Shown: one piece after another, positions 9,944 through 18,630 of the stretch | Layout of the letters: the number at the start of each line of letters is the position of its first letter | Position numbering within the stretch: the first letter of the stretch is position 1 | Assembly (NCBI RefSeq): GCF_947500125.1 | Contig: NZ_CANMRA010000024.1 | Span: 1 to 64,000, forward strand | Direction: 5' to 3' | Source of the DNA: an uncultured Kocuria sp. | Lineage (GTDB): Bacteria > Actinomycetota > Actinomycetes > Actinomycetales > Micrococcaceae | Length of the DNA stretch: 64,000 nucleotides | Program-made: the position numbers and the translations under genes | The notes under the pieces: generated by a model | Seen by the model: only the letters and a program-made list of their open reading frames with translations | Databases searched by the model: none | What the model was told of the DNA's origin: nothing

Positions 9944-11431
9944 ACCCCGGCCGTGTTCCCGCTCAGCAGTGTCGCGGACCTCCTCCCGGAGCCCGCGACG
10001 CTCATCGTCCTGGTGCTCGGTCTGCTCATCAACGTGGTGGCCCTGGGCTGGATCCCCCACAACCGGCGGCCCTCCGTGGCCCTGGCCTGGTTGCTCGCGA
10101 TCTTCCTGCTGCCGTACGTGGGGGTCGTGCTGTTCCTCGCCATCGGCTCCGCGAAGCTGCCGAAGAAGCGGATGGCCATGCAGGCGAAGATGAACGACGT
10201 CATCCGCGAGAACACCCCCGACTCCCACATCATGGGCAACACGGACGAGCGGCTGCCCGAGTGGGTCGACTCCACCGCGGCCCTGAACTACAAGCTCGGC
10301 GCCCTGCCCATGGTCGGCGGCAACTCCTTCGAGATCCTCACCGACAACCACGAGGCGATGCGGATCATGGCGGACGCGGTGGACCGGTCCCAGGACTACG
10401 TCCACTTCGAGTTCTACATCGTGGCCATCGACGACGCCTCACGCCCCCTGCTGGAGTCCCTCGTGCGGGCCCACCGTCGGGGCGTGCGGGTGCGGGTGCT
10501 CATCGACCACCTCGGCTCCGTGGGCTACCCGGGGTACCGGCAGATGATCAAGCGCTTCGACGAGGCCGGGCTGCCGTGGCAGCGCATGCTGCCCGTGCGC
10601 CCGTGGAAGGGCGAGTGGCAGCGGCCCGACCTGCGCAACCACCGCAAGATCCTCGTGGTCGACGGCACCCTCGCCTGGACCGGCTCGCAGAACATCATCC
10701 ACCGCTCCTACAACAAGCGCCGGAACCGCCGGAAGGGCCTCGAGTGGAAGGACCTGATGCTCGAGTGCACCGGTCCCGTGGTCGCCGAGCTCAACGCCCT
10801 CTTCACGAGCGACTGGTACTCCGAGACCGGTGACCTCCTGCTCGACGAGGCCACCCGCGACCTCCCGGACATCGAGGGTCCGGTCTTCGCCCAGGTCGTG
10901 CCCTCCGGCCCCGGGTTCGAGACGGAGAACAACCTGCGCCTGTTCAACCACCTGATCTACAACGCCAACGAGCAGATCATCATCGCCAGCCCGTACTTCG
11001 TCCCGGACGAGTCGCTGATGCACGCGCTGACCACCGAGGCCCAGTCCGGGGTGGACGTGCAGCTGTTCGTGGGCGAGACCTCGGACCACTTCCTCGCCTA
11101 CCACGCCCAGAACTCCTACTACCAGGAGCTCGTCGAGGCCGGCGTGAAGATCTACCGGTACCGCTCCCCCACCGTGCTGCACGCCAAGTTCGTGCTCGTG
11201 GACGACTACGTCTCCGTGATCGGCTCGTCCAACATGGACGAGCGCTCGTTCGCCCTGGACCTCGAGGTCTCCGTGTACATCGCGGACCGGGACTTCCGGC
11301 GGCGGATGGACGCCGTGGTCGCCGAGTTCCACGAGGCCAGCACCCTGCTGGACTTCGACGCGTGGAACCGGCGGCCGCTGTGGCACAAGTACGCCGACAA
11401 CGTGGCCCGGCTGACCTCGGCCCTGCTCTGA
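9941..11431 (+). CDS. cls: Cardiolipin synthase (phospholipase D superfamily)
   Basis: The enzyme makes cardiolipin from phosphatidyl donors at the membrane. The 496-residue protein has two N-terminal transmembrane helices (ATLIVLVLGLLINVVALGW and VALAWLLAIFLLPYVGVVLFL). Two HKD catalytic motifs follow: HRKILVVDGTLAWTGSQN (about residue 235) and HAKFVLVDDYVSVIGSSNMD (about residue 415). This matches the bacterial Cls layout and length. The start is GTG 9941, with the -10 box directly upstream. It converges on the anti-sigma gene with only 16 bases between stops. Confidence 0.95.
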   Translation: MTPAVFPLSSVADLLPEPATLIVLVLGLLINVVALGWIPHNRRPSVALAWLLAIFLLPYVGVVLFLAIGSAKLPKKRMAMQAKMNDVIRENTPDSHIMGNTDERLPEWVDSTAALNYKLGALPMVGGNSFEILTDNHEAMRIMADAVDRSQDYVHFEFYIVAIDDASRPLLESLVRAHRRGVRVRVLIDHLGSVGYPGYRQMIKRFDEAGLPWQRMLPVRPWKGEWQRPDLRNHRKILVVDGTLAWTGSQNIIHRSYNKRRNRRKGLEWKDLMLECTGPVVAELNALFTSDWYSETGDLLLDEATRDLPDIEGPVFAQVVPSGPGFETENNLRLFNHLIYNANEQIIIASPYFVPDESLMHALTTEAQSGVDVQLFVGETSDHFLAYHAQNSYYQELVEAGVKIYRYRSPTVLHAKFVLVDDYVSVIGSSNMDERSFALDLEVSVYIADRDFRRRMDAVVAEFHEASTLLDFDAWNRRPLWHKYADNVARLTSALL

Positions 11432-11447
11432 GGGAACCGGCCCGCGC

Positions 11448-12293
11448 TCAGGCCTCCAGGACGCCGCGCACGATCGAGTCCCCCGAGTGCGTCGGGTCGC
11501 CGTCGATCGGCTCGTTCGAGACGTCCACGACAGGGAACTCCCCAACGTCCAGGTTCTCGGGCAGCACGAACACGGCCTCGTCCCCGGCCATCACCCCGAG
11601 GCTGACCATCCGCTGCGCGTCGGGGGCGAGCAGCCAGACCTCCTTGAACCCGTCCACGTCGGCGGGGTCGGTCCGCACCACCAGCTGACGCGTCCCGTCC
11701 GGCCGCTCGTCCACCTCGGCCGAGCCGCGGGCGGTGTAGCCGGCCAGGGGCTCCAGCTCGGCGGTGGCCAGCACCGTGGGATCCGGCTCCAGGCCCAGCC
11801 GCTGCGCGCCCCAGACCGAGACGCCGCCCAGGACCAGGGCCGCGGCGGCGGCGGCCGCGGCCAGCGGGTACGGCACCCCGCGCCGGGGCCTGTTCCGGCG
11901 GGCATCGAGGTCGACGACGGTCGCCCCGCCGCGCCCTGCGCCGTCGCCGGCCGGCGTGCCGGTCCCGTGCCCCGTGGCGTCCTCGGGTGCGTCGTCCGAG
12001 GTGTCCTCCGCCGTGTCGTCCGGGGCGTCCTCGGGGGCGCAGTCCCGGGAGTCGGCGAGCGGGTCCGCCGCGACGTCGGCGGACAGGCCCAGCTCGGCGT
12101 GGATCGCGGCCCAGACCCCGGGGCCGGGGGCCGTCAGGGCAGGCTGCTCGGCCCGGCCGGCGCGCACGACGCGCTCCAGGGACGCGAGCTCGGCCGCGCA
12201 GTCCGGGCAGGCGGCGACATGCTGCTGGTCCTGGGGGTCGACGGCGTCACCCAGAGCCAGGAGCGTCAGCGTCTCCTCACTCAGGTGTGCCAT
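11448..12293 (-). CDS. Anti-sigma factor (RskA-like, zinc-associated)
   Basis: The 281-residue membrane protein should hold the sigma factor encoded just upstream. The N-terminus has the zinc-associated anti-sigma motif HVAACPDCAAEL (His-X3-Cys-X2-Cys). An acidic spacer (many DDxPEDA repeats) leads to one transmembrane helix near residue 155 (PLAAAAAAAALVLGGVSVWGA). The extracytoplasmic C-terminal domain resembles the RskA family (VWLLAPDAQRMVSLGVM). The gene starts inside the sigma gene's 3' end, a 17-base overlap that indicates translational coupling. Activation is presumably by regulated proteolysis of this protein. Confidence 0.85.
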   Translation of the reverse strand: MAHLSEETLTLLALGDAVDPQDQQHVAACPDCAAELASLERVVRAGRAEQPALTAPGPGVWAAIHAELGLSADVAADPLADSRDCAPEDAPDDTAEDTSDDAPEDATGHGTGTPAGDGAGRGGATVVDLDARRNRPRRGVPYPLAAAAAAAALVLGGVSVWGAQRLGLEPDPTVLATAELEPLAGYTARGSAEVDERPDGTRQLVVRTDPADVDGFKEVWLLAPDAQRMVSLGVMAGDEAVFVLPENLDVGEFPVVDVSNEPIDGDPTHSGDSIVRGVLEA

Positions 12294-12840
12294 GACCGTC
12301 TCCCAATCGTGTTCGTAGGTTCGTGAGGCCGCGCCTCAGGTGACTCTTGACCGTGCCGAGGGGCAGGTCCAGGTGCTGTGCGATCTGCTGGTGCGTGAGC
12401 TCCTCGTAGAAGGCCAGCGCCATGATCGTCGACTTCGGGGGCCCGAGCCGCTCGACCTCGGCCCGCACCACGAGCCGGTCCACCAGCAGGTCCGACTCCT
12501 CGTGCCGCGGCTCCCGGTCGGTGCGCACCGCGTCCGCCTGGCGCCGCTCCGCCTCGCGGCCGGCGGTCCGCGCGGCGTCGGCGATGCAGTTGCGCGCGAT
12601 GCCGATGAGCCAGGCGGGGGCCGAGGAGTGCTCGGGCCGGTAGCCGGAGCGGTACTTCCAGGCCCGGATGAAGACCTCCTGCACCACGTCGTCCGCGCCC
12701 GCGTCGTCGCGCAGGGCCCGGACGGCGAGACCCCGGATGACCCCGGCGCAGTGCCGGTACGCGGCACTCAGGGCCTGCTCGTCCCCCGCGGCGAACGCGG
12801 TGTCGAGCTCGGGTCCCCAGTCCGGGGGCGGCGTCGGCAT
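12277..12840 (-). CDS. ECF RNA polymerase sigma factor (SigK-like)
   Basis: The 187-residue protein has region 2 (AYRHCAGVIRGLAVRAL, then DDVVQEVFIRAWKY) and region 4 (LGPPKSTIMALAFYEELTHQQIAQHLDLPLGTVKSHLRRGL), the two DNA/core-binding regions of an extracytoplasmic-function sigma factor. The downstream RskA-like partner supports a SigK-type system. ATG 12840 has GAGGAG 10 bases upstream. An in-frame ATG at 12909 lies 7 bases after a TAGGCT -10 box and could be a leaderless alternative with a 23-residue N-terminal extension. Neighbouring sortase and DUF4397 genes are candidate targets. Confidence 0.88.
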   Translation of the reverse strand: MPTPPPDWGPELDTAFAAGDEQALSAAYRHCAGVIRGLAVRALRDDAGADDVVQEVFIRAWKYRSGYRPEHSSAPAWLIGIARNCIADAARTAGREAERRQADAVRTDREPRHEESDLLVDRLVVRAEVERLGPPKSTIMALAFYEELTHQQIAQHLDLPLGTVKSHLRRGLTNLRTRLGDGHGTPE

Positions 12841-12906
12841 CGTGGGCGGGCTCCTCGTGGGCCGGAGGTCATGGTGGCGGGCGGTCGAGCGGGGTGCGGG
12901 CGTCCG

Positions 12907-12922
12907 CATCGTGCCCAGCCTA
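12907..12922 (-). promoter_or_regulatory. -10 box upstream of the sigma factor gene
   Basis: On the minus strand TAGGCT (12917-12922) stands 7 bases before an in-frame ATG at 12909. It either produces a leaderless mRNA from that ATG or a 69-base leader to ATG 12840. I cannot decide between them from sequence. Confidence 0.35.
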
Positions 12923-12969
12923 GTGGACACCGGCCATCCGGTCATGCGCCTCTCGCCTCCCTCCGCCGC

Positions 12970-13755
12970 TCAGGGCACCGGGACCGCCCGCAGCACCACG
13001 TTGTCCTCGTAGTCCCCGATCTCCTCGAGCCACTCCCCGCCGCACGTCACGAGGTGGAGCACCGGCTCGCCGGTCCGGCGGAACAGGTCCGCGTCCGCGA
13101 GGGACTTCTTGCGGACGTGCTGGACGGACTCGGTGCGGTAGCGCTGGACGCTGCCGTCCGCGCGCTCCACCCGGACCTCCGCCCCGACCGGCACGTCCTT
13201 CAGCTGCGCCATCGGCGTGACCTCGGTGAGGGTGTCGACGTGGCCTGCGACGACCGCGGCGCCCTCGTCCGCCCCGGGGGACGGACCGTACCGGTACCAG
13301 CCCAGCTCCACGTGGTTGTCCGGTATGGTCATGGCGCCGTTGTCCTCGACCCCCACCGGGACCACCGGCATGTCGATCGGCGATCCGTCCACGACCACCC
13401 GGACCGGTGCGGGGATCTTCTCGGCGGGCGCCTGGGTGGCGGGAGCCACCGGGATCTCCGCGGGGGCCGCGGTGGACTGCGCCGCGCCCCCCGCGGGGAC
13501 CGGACGGTCGGGGCCGGCGAGCGCCGGGACCGCGTCCTCGCCCGGGTAGGGCCCTGCCGCCAGGGAGTACGCGGTCGGCGACCCCCCGTTCTCCGGGAGA
13601 GCGGTGACGGCCGCTGCCGCGAGCAGGGACACCGAGGCGACCGCCCCGGCACCCACCGCCGCCAGACGACGACGGGTGCCGGGAGCTGTTGGTCCGGGTG
13701 CGCGGTGGGCCGCAGCCCGCCGCGCACCCGGACCGGGCCTGTCAGGACGGCTCAC
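12970..13755 (-). CDS. Class F sortase
   Basis: Sortases anchor proteins to the cell wall by transpeptidation. The 261-residue protein has an N-terminal Arg-rich segment plus membrane helix (AAVGAGAVASVSLLAAAAV), a Pro/Ala linker, and a C-terminal sortase domain. Catalytic residues are visible: His in VVAGHVDT, Cys in LHLVTCGGEW and Arg in DNVVLRAV. The spacing and the absence of class A/E features fit class F. GTG 13755 overlaps the TAG of the upstream DUF4397 gene by one base (TAGTG), so the two are coupled. The DUF4397 protein is the obvious substrate candidate. Confidence 0.9.
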   Translation of the reverse strand: MSRPDRPGPGARRAAAHRAPGPTAPGTRRRLAAVGAGAVASVSLLAAAAVTALPENGGSPTAYSLAAGPYPGEDAVPALAGPDRPVPAGGAAQSTAAPAEIPVAPATQAPAEKIPAPVRVVVDGSPIDMPVVPVGVEDNGAMTIPDNHVELGWYRYGPSPGADEGAAVVAGHVDTLTEVTPMAQLKDVPVGAEVRVERADGSVQRYRTESVQHVRKKSLADADLFRRTGEPVLHLVTCGGEWLEEIGDYEDNVVLRAVPVP

Positions 13756-14573
13756 TACCGGCGGTTCCCCGCGAGCACCCGGCGGGCGCCGTACGCCGCG
13801 CCGATCAGCCCGAGCGCACCGGCGGCCGCGAGGCCGGCGGTCAGCATCGTGCGCTGCTCCTGGGCCGCGAGACCGGACTGGCCGCCCGGCACGGCCTCGG
13901 GCGCCTGCTCCATGCCCTCCAGGGTCTGGACGGCGAGGGCCAGGTTCCCGGCCTCGAGGGAGCCCCACGCGTACACGATGTTGTGGGTGCCCTCGGCCAG
14001 CTCGAGGTCGGCCGGGCCGATGACCGGCTCGGTGGTGCCCGCGGCGGCCACGGACGCCGAGACCGTGCCCGCGTCGACCGGCAGGGTCTCCTCGTTCGGG
14101 TTCTCGAGCCCGGTGATGACCGGCTGGCCGCCCGCGAGGACGTCCACGGCCGGGGCCGCGGCCACGTGCCGCACGGTGAGGCGCGACTTCCCGGCCTCGA
14201 TCTCGGACATGTCGTTGGTGAACAGGGCGGCGGTGGGGTTGCCCTCGGCGTCCAGGTGGGCCGCGGCCGTGTAGCTCATCCCGGTCTGCAGGTCCGCGGT
14301 GACGGGCCCGATGATCGGCTCCGAGGCGTCGGCGGCGTCGGGGGCCGTGATGGCCAGGTCGTAGCTGCCGGCGGGCAGCTCCAGCGGTCCGGCCAGGGTG
14401 CCCGGCTCGAAGTCGTCGAGGGTCAGCTCGCCGTTGACGTACACGTCCACGACGGTGTCGGGCACGCCGTGGAGCACGGACAGCTCGGCGTGCTCGGCGG
14501 CGAACGCCGGGCTCATGCTGAGGGCACCGGCACCGAGGCCGAGGACTGCTGCGGCGGAAAGGGTCTTGCGCAT
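13755..14573 (-). CDS. Secreted DUF4397 surface protein, putative sortase client
   Basis: The 272-residue protein starts with a clear signal peptide (MRKTLSAAAVLGLGAGALS, cleavage after AFA). It contains two DUF4397 beta-rich units (HGVPDTVVDVYVNGELTLDDF and HVAAAPAVDVLAGGQPV) and ends with a hydrophobic helix plus Arg-rich tail (ARRVLAGNRR). This layout matches a cell-wall-anchored protein, but no LPXTG is present; the stretch before the helix reads EAVPGGQSGLAAQ. The ATG at 14573 has AAGGAG upstream. The preceding intergenic region (14574-14776) contains an unusual T7 run at about 14669 next to GGAAGTTCTTCC. Confidence 0.85.
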   Translation of the reverse strand: MRKTLSAAAVLGLGAGALSMSPAFAAEHAELSVLHGVPDTVVDVYVNGELTLDDFEPGTLAGPLELPAGSYDLAITAPDAADASEPIIGPVTADLQTGMSYTAAAHLDAEGNPTAALFTNDMSEIEAGKSRLTVRHVAAAPAVDVLAGGQPVITGLENPNEETLPVDAGTVSASVAAAGTTEPVIGPADLELAEGTHNIVYAWGSLEAGNLALAVQTLEGMEQAPEAVPGGQSGLAAQEQRTMLTAGLAAAGALGLIGAAYGARRVLAGNRR

Positions 14574-14776
14574 GGTAACTGCTCCTTGAACGGGCTCCCT
14601 GGCGGAAGCGGAATCGACCTTGCACCCGTACTACCGGCGTGGACCCCTCCGTGGATGCAGCAGGTCACATTTTTTTCGGGAAGTTCTTCCGGGCCCGTTC
14701 CGCACCACAATGAAGAGGGCGGCGCCGCGGCTCGCGCGGCCCGCCGGAGCACCCCGTCGGATCTCCAGGAGGAACC

Positions 14777-15523
14777 GTGGACACCCAGCGCTTCACCGGC
14801 CGGACCGCCGTCGTGACCGGGGCGGGGTCGGGCATCGGGCGCGCCACCGCGCTGCGGCTGGCCGCCGAGGGCGCCACCGTGGTGGTGGTCGACCTGTCGG
14901 CGCGCCGGCTGGAGACCCTGGTGGCGGCGGAGCCCCGCCTGCCGCTCTTCCCCGTGGTCGCGGACCTCACGGACGAGGACGCGGTGGGCCGCGTGCTGGC
15001 CGCGGCCGAGGGGCGGCTCGACGTGCTGGTCAACAACGCCGGGATCATGGACCGCTTCGAGTCCGTCGCCGAGGTCGACGACGCGACGTGGGACCGGGTC
15101 TTCGCCGTCAACGTCGGCTCCGTGATGCGGCTGACCCGCGCGGCGATCCCGCTGCTGCGGGTCTCCGGCAGAGGGGCGATCGTCAACGTGGCGTCCGAGG
15201 CGTCGCTGCGCGGCTCCGCCGCGGGCGCGGCCTACACCGCCTCCAAGCACGCGGTGGCCGGGCTGACGAAGAGCACGGCCCTCATGCACGCGGCGGACGG
15301 CATCCGCACCAACGCGGTGGCCCCGGGGGCGACCGCCACGGCGATCGAGGCGCCCATGGGCTCGGACCTGTTCCCGGGCCGGATGGCGGCGTTCATGCAG
15401 AACATCCCCTACACGGCCACTGCGGAGCAGGTGGCCGCCGTGATCGTCTTCCTCGCGAGCGACGACGCCTCCAATGTCAACGGCGTGATCATGCCCTCGG
15501 ACGGGGGCTGGTCCGCCGTGTGA
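14777..15523 (+). CDS. Short-chain dehydrogenase/reductase (SDR)
   Basis: This is a 248-residue classical SDR with the Rossmann motif VTGAGSGIGRATAL, the NNAGIMDRF loop, catalytic Tyr/Lys in YTASKHA and a C-terminal DGGWSAV end. It should oxidise or reduce a carbonyl/alcohol with NAD(P)(H); the substrate is unknown. The start is GTG 14777 with a near-perfect AGGAGG 4 bases upstream. It is divergent from the DUF4397 gene and ends at a strong shared terminator. Confidence 0.92.
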   Translation: MDTQRFTGRTAVVTGAGSGIGRATALRLAAEGATVVVVDLSARRLETLVAAEPRLPLFPVVADLTDEDAVGRVLAAAEGRLDVLVNNAGIMDRFESVAEVDDATWDRVFAVNVGSVMRLTRAAIPLLRVSGRGAIVNVASEASLRGSAAGAAYTASKHAVAGLTKSTALMHAADGIRTNAVAPGATATAIEAPMGSDLFPGRMAAFMQNIPYTATAEQVAAVIVFLASDDASNVNGVIMPSDGGWSAV

Positions 15524-15527
15524 CGCC

Positions 15528-15553
15528 CGCGCGAGGGCGTGCGCCCTCGCGCG
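15528..15553. terminator. Bidirectional terminator hairpin
   Basis: CGCGCGAGGGC pairs with GCCCTCGCGCG (11 bp, 4-base loop). It lies between the convergent SDR gene and the small acidic protein gene and can serve both. Confidence 0.7.
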
Positions 15554-15562
15554 AGCCCCGGC

Positions 15563-15781
15563 TCACTCCTCCTCGAGCGTGGACGTCTCCTGCGGCTCGT
15601 CGAGGACGACCTCCTGGTCCTGCTCCACGAGGTCGTCGGGATTCGCCTCGAGGGAGGACGCCTCCGAGCGGTCGTGCTCGTGCGCCGGAGCCTCGTCGTC
15701 CTGGTCGTCCAGCTCCGGCCGCTCGGCGTCCATCGACTGCTCGAGCCGGTCGGCCTCGTCGTACTCGGGGACGTCGCTCAT
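15563..15781 (-). CDS. Small acidic hypothetical protein
   Basis: I do not recognise a named family. The 72-residue product is extremely acidic (about one third Asp/Glu) with no hydrophobic segment, beginning MSDVPEYDEADRLEQSM and ending LEEE. It is likely soluble and intrinsically disordered. ATG 15781 has a good GGAGG ribosome-binding site. Similar short acidic proteins are common as lone genes in Micrococcaceae. Confidence 0.65.
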   Translation of the reverse strand: MSDVPEYDEADRLEQSMDAERPELDDQDDEAPAHEHDRSEASSLEANPDDLVEQDQEVVLDEPQETSTLEEE

Positions 15782-15893
15782 GCCTGCCTCCTGCGTCGTG
15801 GGACCAACGGGACCACCGGTCGCGCGACCGGTCGTGTGCCTCCGACCCTACTCGTTCGGCCGTCTGTTCCCAGCCCCCTGACGGTCGGATAAC

Positions 15894-15907
15894 GTGGTCT
15901 GTACCAC
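15894..15907. promoter_or_regulatory. Short palindrome in the promoter of the Vms1-like gene
   Basis: GTGGTCTGTACCAC is a 5-bp inverted repeat with a 4-base spacer, directly after a GATAACGT -10-like sequence. Its position near the expected transcription start suggests an operator. No regulator is known. Confidence 0.25.
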
Positions 15908-15941
15908 AGGAAGCACCGCTCAACAGCAGGAGTTGTCCACC

Positions 15942-17072
15942 ATGACGAGCCGATTCCACCGCTACGCCGAACTGTTCAAGAGCAAGGGCCCCTGGTGCAC
16001 CGTCTACACGGACATCAGCACGGGGACCGTCGACTCGTTGCACGCCATCGACGTCCTTCCCGAGAACATCTGCCGAGAGCTGGAGCGCCAGGGCGCGAGC
16101 AAGGCCGACCTCACCGCCGTGGAGGCCGCCGTGCGGCCGGCCGAGGGCGTGCCGGACCCGGTGTGCCGGTACCTGCTGGTGCGGGGCGGCACCGTGGAGA
16201 TCGACGAGGTCCTTCCCGGCCCCCGCGCCGGCCGCGGTGTCATCCAGGTGGAGGAGGTCCCCGACCTCACTCCCCTGTTCCGCCACCGCCCGGACGACTT
16301 CCCCTACGTGGTCGCCGAGGTGGGCCGGGACGGCGGCGAGATCTGCCTGCAGTACGCCAGCCGTGTCCGTGCCACGGACGAGCAGCAGATCGAGGGCGAG
16401 ACCGAGCACCTGAAGAAGTTCCCCGGCGGCGGCTGGTCGCAGGGACGCTGGCAGCGGCACACCGAGGACGTGTGGCGGCGCAACACCGAGCAGGTGGCCG
16501 ACCAGATCGACAAAGTCGTCGCCGAGAGCGGGGCGCAGCTCGTGGTCCTGGCGGGGGACATGCGGGCCCGGGGTCTGGTCGAGGAGCAGCTGTCCAAGGC
16601 GAGCCGGGCGATGCTGAGCGTCGTCGACGCGAACACCCGCGCAGAGGGCAGCCAGTCCGCCGACTTCGACCACCAGGTCGAGGACCGCGTGGCGGAGGTC
16701 GTGGCCCACCGCCAGCAGGAGCTGCTCGAGCGGCTCGCGGAGCAGCAGGGGCGGCCCGATCCCACCGCCGTCTCGGGGATGGGACCCGTCGTCTCGGCCC
16801 TGCAGCAGGCGCAGGCGGAGACGCTGCTCATCGACGACACCCACCTGGACACGGAGCAGGAGCTCATCGCCCTGGACGCCGAGCCGTGGATCGCCGTGCA
16901 GGAGTCGGAGGCCGTGGGCGCCGGCGTGCTCGGCCGGGTCTCCGCCGACGCCGCGCTGGTGCGCGCCGCCGTGCTGACCGACGCCCGCCCCGTCTTCGTG
17001 CCGCCGGGGGCGCTGCCCCACGGCACGGACGTGGCGGCCCTGCTGCGCTGGGGCGCCACGCCGGCGTCCTGA
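15942..17072 (+). CDS. Vms1/eRF1-like (Rv2629 family) protein, putative peptidyl-tRNA hydrolase
   Basis: The 376-residue protein belongs to the actinobacterial Rv2629 family, which has an eRF1/Vms1-like fold and may release peptides from stalled ribosomes. Visible support includes the N-terminal WCTVYTDISTGTVDSLHAID and the central EVGRDGGEICLQY segment. A GGGWSQGRWQRH loop corresponds to the catalytic loop of baeRF-type proteins, where a Gln follows Gly-Trp-Ser. The C-terminal part (LIDDTHLD) resembles the L7Ae-like third domain. ATG 15942 follows CAGGAG; the ORF-track start at 15894 is less likely. It ends at a strong terminator. Confidence 0.75.
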   Translation: MTSRFHRYAELFKSKGPWCTVYTDISTGTVDSLHAIDVLPENICRELERQGASKADLTAVEAAVRPAEGVPDPVCRYLLVRGGTVEIDEVLPGPRAGRGVIQVEEVPDLTPLFRHRPDDFPYVVAEVGRDGGEICLQYASRVRATDEQQIEGETEHLKKFPGGGWSQGRWQRHTEDVWRRNTEQVADQIDKVVAESGAQLVVLAGDMRARGLVEEQLSKASRAMLSVVDANTRAEGSQSADFDHQVEDRVAEVVAHRQQELLERLAEQQGRPDPTAVSGMGPVVSALQQAQAETLLIDDTHLDTEQELIALDAEPWIAVQESEAVGAGVLGRVSADAALVRAAVLTDARPVFVPPGALPHGTDVAALLRWGATPAS

Positions 17073-17080
17073 CCAGGACC

Positions 17081-17118
17081 GGACGAGGGGCCCCCGCCGG
17101 CGCGGGGGCCCCTCGTCC
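17081..17118. terminator. 17-bp perfect terminator hairpin
   Basis: GGACGAGGGGCCCCCGC pairs perfectly with its complement around a CGGC loop, 9 bases after the Vms1-like stop. The convergent monooxygenase gene ends at 17200, so it may serve both. Confidence 0.8.
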
Positions 17119-17199
17119 GTGCCCGGCCCCGGAGCGGGCACCGTGGCGCCGGCAGGGCTCCGGGGTCACGGCCCCCGGTTCAGGTACAGGGGCCGTGGC

Positions 17200-18618
17200 T
17201 CAGGAGATCAGTTCGCGGGCCGGAGTGTCCGCGGCGGAGGGCTTGCCCGCGTAGGCGCCGCGGTACGCGGCGGCCGGGTGGGTGCCGAGCACCTTGGTCT
17301 GCCCGGCGCCGTAGAGGTTCTCGCGCAGCGTGGTGCCCTCGTACCCGGTCCGGTAGCGGCCGCGCTTCTGCAGCTCCGGCACGACCCACTCCACGAAGTC
17401 CTCGAACGAGCCCGGGGACACGTGGTAGGCGAGGTTGATGCCGTCCAGTCCGCCGTCGTCGATCCACCGCTCGAGCTCGTCGGCCACGGTCTGCGGGGAG
17501 CCGACGATCGGCACGCCCATGCCGCCCATCGAGATGTGCTTGGCGACCTCCTTGACCGTCCACTTCTTGTGCGGGTCCGCCGTGGTGAAGGGGGTGAGGA
17601 AGGACTGGATCGAGTCGGTCTTGATGTACTCCAGCACGTCGTTCTCGTCGTAGCGGCCCAGGTCCACCCCGGACCAGCCGCCCACGAGGCCCAGCGCGCC
17701 GTCGGTGTCCGCGTACCGCTCGTAGTCGCGGCGCTTCTGCTCGGCCTTCGCGTCGGTCTCGTCGACGATCACGTGCAGCATGGCGAAGATCTTGAGGTCG
17801 TCCCGGCCCCGGCCCTGGGCCTCGGCCTCGTCGCGCAGCTTGTCGGTGACCACGCGGGTGAGGTCCGGGCGGATGCCGCCCACGAACACCGCCTCGGCGT
17901 GGCGGCCGGCGAACGCGCGCCCGCGGGACGAGGCCCCGGCCTGGAAGATCAGCGGCGTGCGCTGCGGGGAGGGCTCGGTCAGCCCGATGCCCGGGACGTC
18001 GAAGTACTTGCCGTGGTGCTGGATGGGGTGGACGAGTGCCGGGTCGGCGAAGACCCCGTTGACCCGGTCGCGCTTGACCGCGCCGTCCTCCCACGAGCCC
18101 TCCCAGAGCTTGTAGCAGACCTCCATGAACTCCTCGGCGATCTCGTAGCGCTCGTCGTGGGAGATCTGCTCCGTCAGCCCGTGGTTCTCGGCCGCGGACT
18201 TCAGGTAGGACGTGACCACGTTGAAGCCCATCCGGCCCTTCGTCAGGTGGTCCAGGGTCGCGAACTTCCGGGCCAGCGGGTACGGCTGCTCGTAGGTGAT
18301 CGCGCTGGTCACGCCGAAGCCGAGGTGCTTCGTCACGGCCGCCATCGCGGAGATCTGCATGAAGGGGTCGTTGACCGGGATCTGGGTGGCGTCCCGGATC
18401 ACCGGGGCCGCGGAGTTCTGGTAGACGTCGTAGTAGCCGACGACGTCCGCGAGGAACAGCGCGTCGAAGAGCCCCTTCTCCAGGACCTGGGCGACGTCCG
18501 TCCAGTACTCGAGGGTGTTGTACTCGTCCGCCCGGGAGCGGGGGTGCTTCCACAGGCCGGGGGCCTGGTGGCCCACGCAGGTCATGTCGAAGGCGTTCAG
18601 GGCGATGCGCTTGCTCAT
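17200..18618 (-). CDS. NtaA/SnaA/DszA-family FMN-dependent monooxygenase (LLM class)
   Basis: The 472-residue enzyme is a bacterial-luciferase-like monooxygenase that uses reduced flavin from a partner reductase. Family signs are WTDVAQVLEKGLFDALFLADV, FGVTSAITYEQPYPLARKFATLDHLTKGRMGFNVVTS and FQAGASSRGRAFAGRHAE. Members degrade chelators or desulfurise organosulfur compounds. The nearby SAM-riboswitch ABC transporter makes an organosulfur substrate plausible, but this is inference. ATG 18618 has GGGAGG upstream and a structured leader (18631-18689). Confidence 0.88.
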   Translation of the reverse strand: MSKRIALNAFDMTCVGHQAPGLWKHPRSRADEYNTLEYWTDVAQVLEKGLFDALFLADVVGYYDVYQNSAAPVIRDATQIPVNDPFMQISAMAAVTKHLGFGVTSAITYEQPYPLARKFATLDHLTKGRMGFNVVTSYLKSAAENHGLTEQISHDERYEIAEEFMEVCYKLWEGSWEDGAVKRDRVNGVFADPALVHPIQHHGKYFDVPGIGLTEPSPQRTPLIFQAGASSRGRAFAGRHAEAVFVGGIRPDLTRVVTDKLRDEAEAQGRGRDDLKIFAMLHVIVDETDAKAEQKRRDYERYADTDGALGLVGGWSGVDLGRYDENDVLEYIKTDSIQSFLTPFTTADPHKKWTVKEVAKHISMGGMGVPIVGSPQTVADELERWIDDGGLDGINLAYHVSPGSFEDFVEWVVPELQKRGRYRTGYEGTTLRENLYGAGQTKVLGTHPAAAYRGAYAGKPSAADTPARELIS

Positions 18619-18630
18619 GGGTGTTCCTCC

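Noticed and set aside
6746-10405. 1219-codon open frame on the minus strand opposite purL and cls
   Set aside because: It is a shadow of the real genes on the plus strand; the composition is His/Arg/Gly/Val-rich with no domain, typical of high-GC antisense frames.
12841-12945. Longer N-terminus of the sigma factor (ORF-track start at 12945)
   Set aside because: The extension is low-complexity and upstream of the likely -10 box; a start at 12840 with GAGGAG, or possibly 12909, fits better.
14660-14710. T7 run next to GGAAGTTCTTCC as an intrinsic terminator
   Set aside because: The T-run precedes the hairpin on the plus strand and becomes A-run on the minus strand, so it cannot form a terminator in either direction. 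It is more likely AT-rich promoter DNA.
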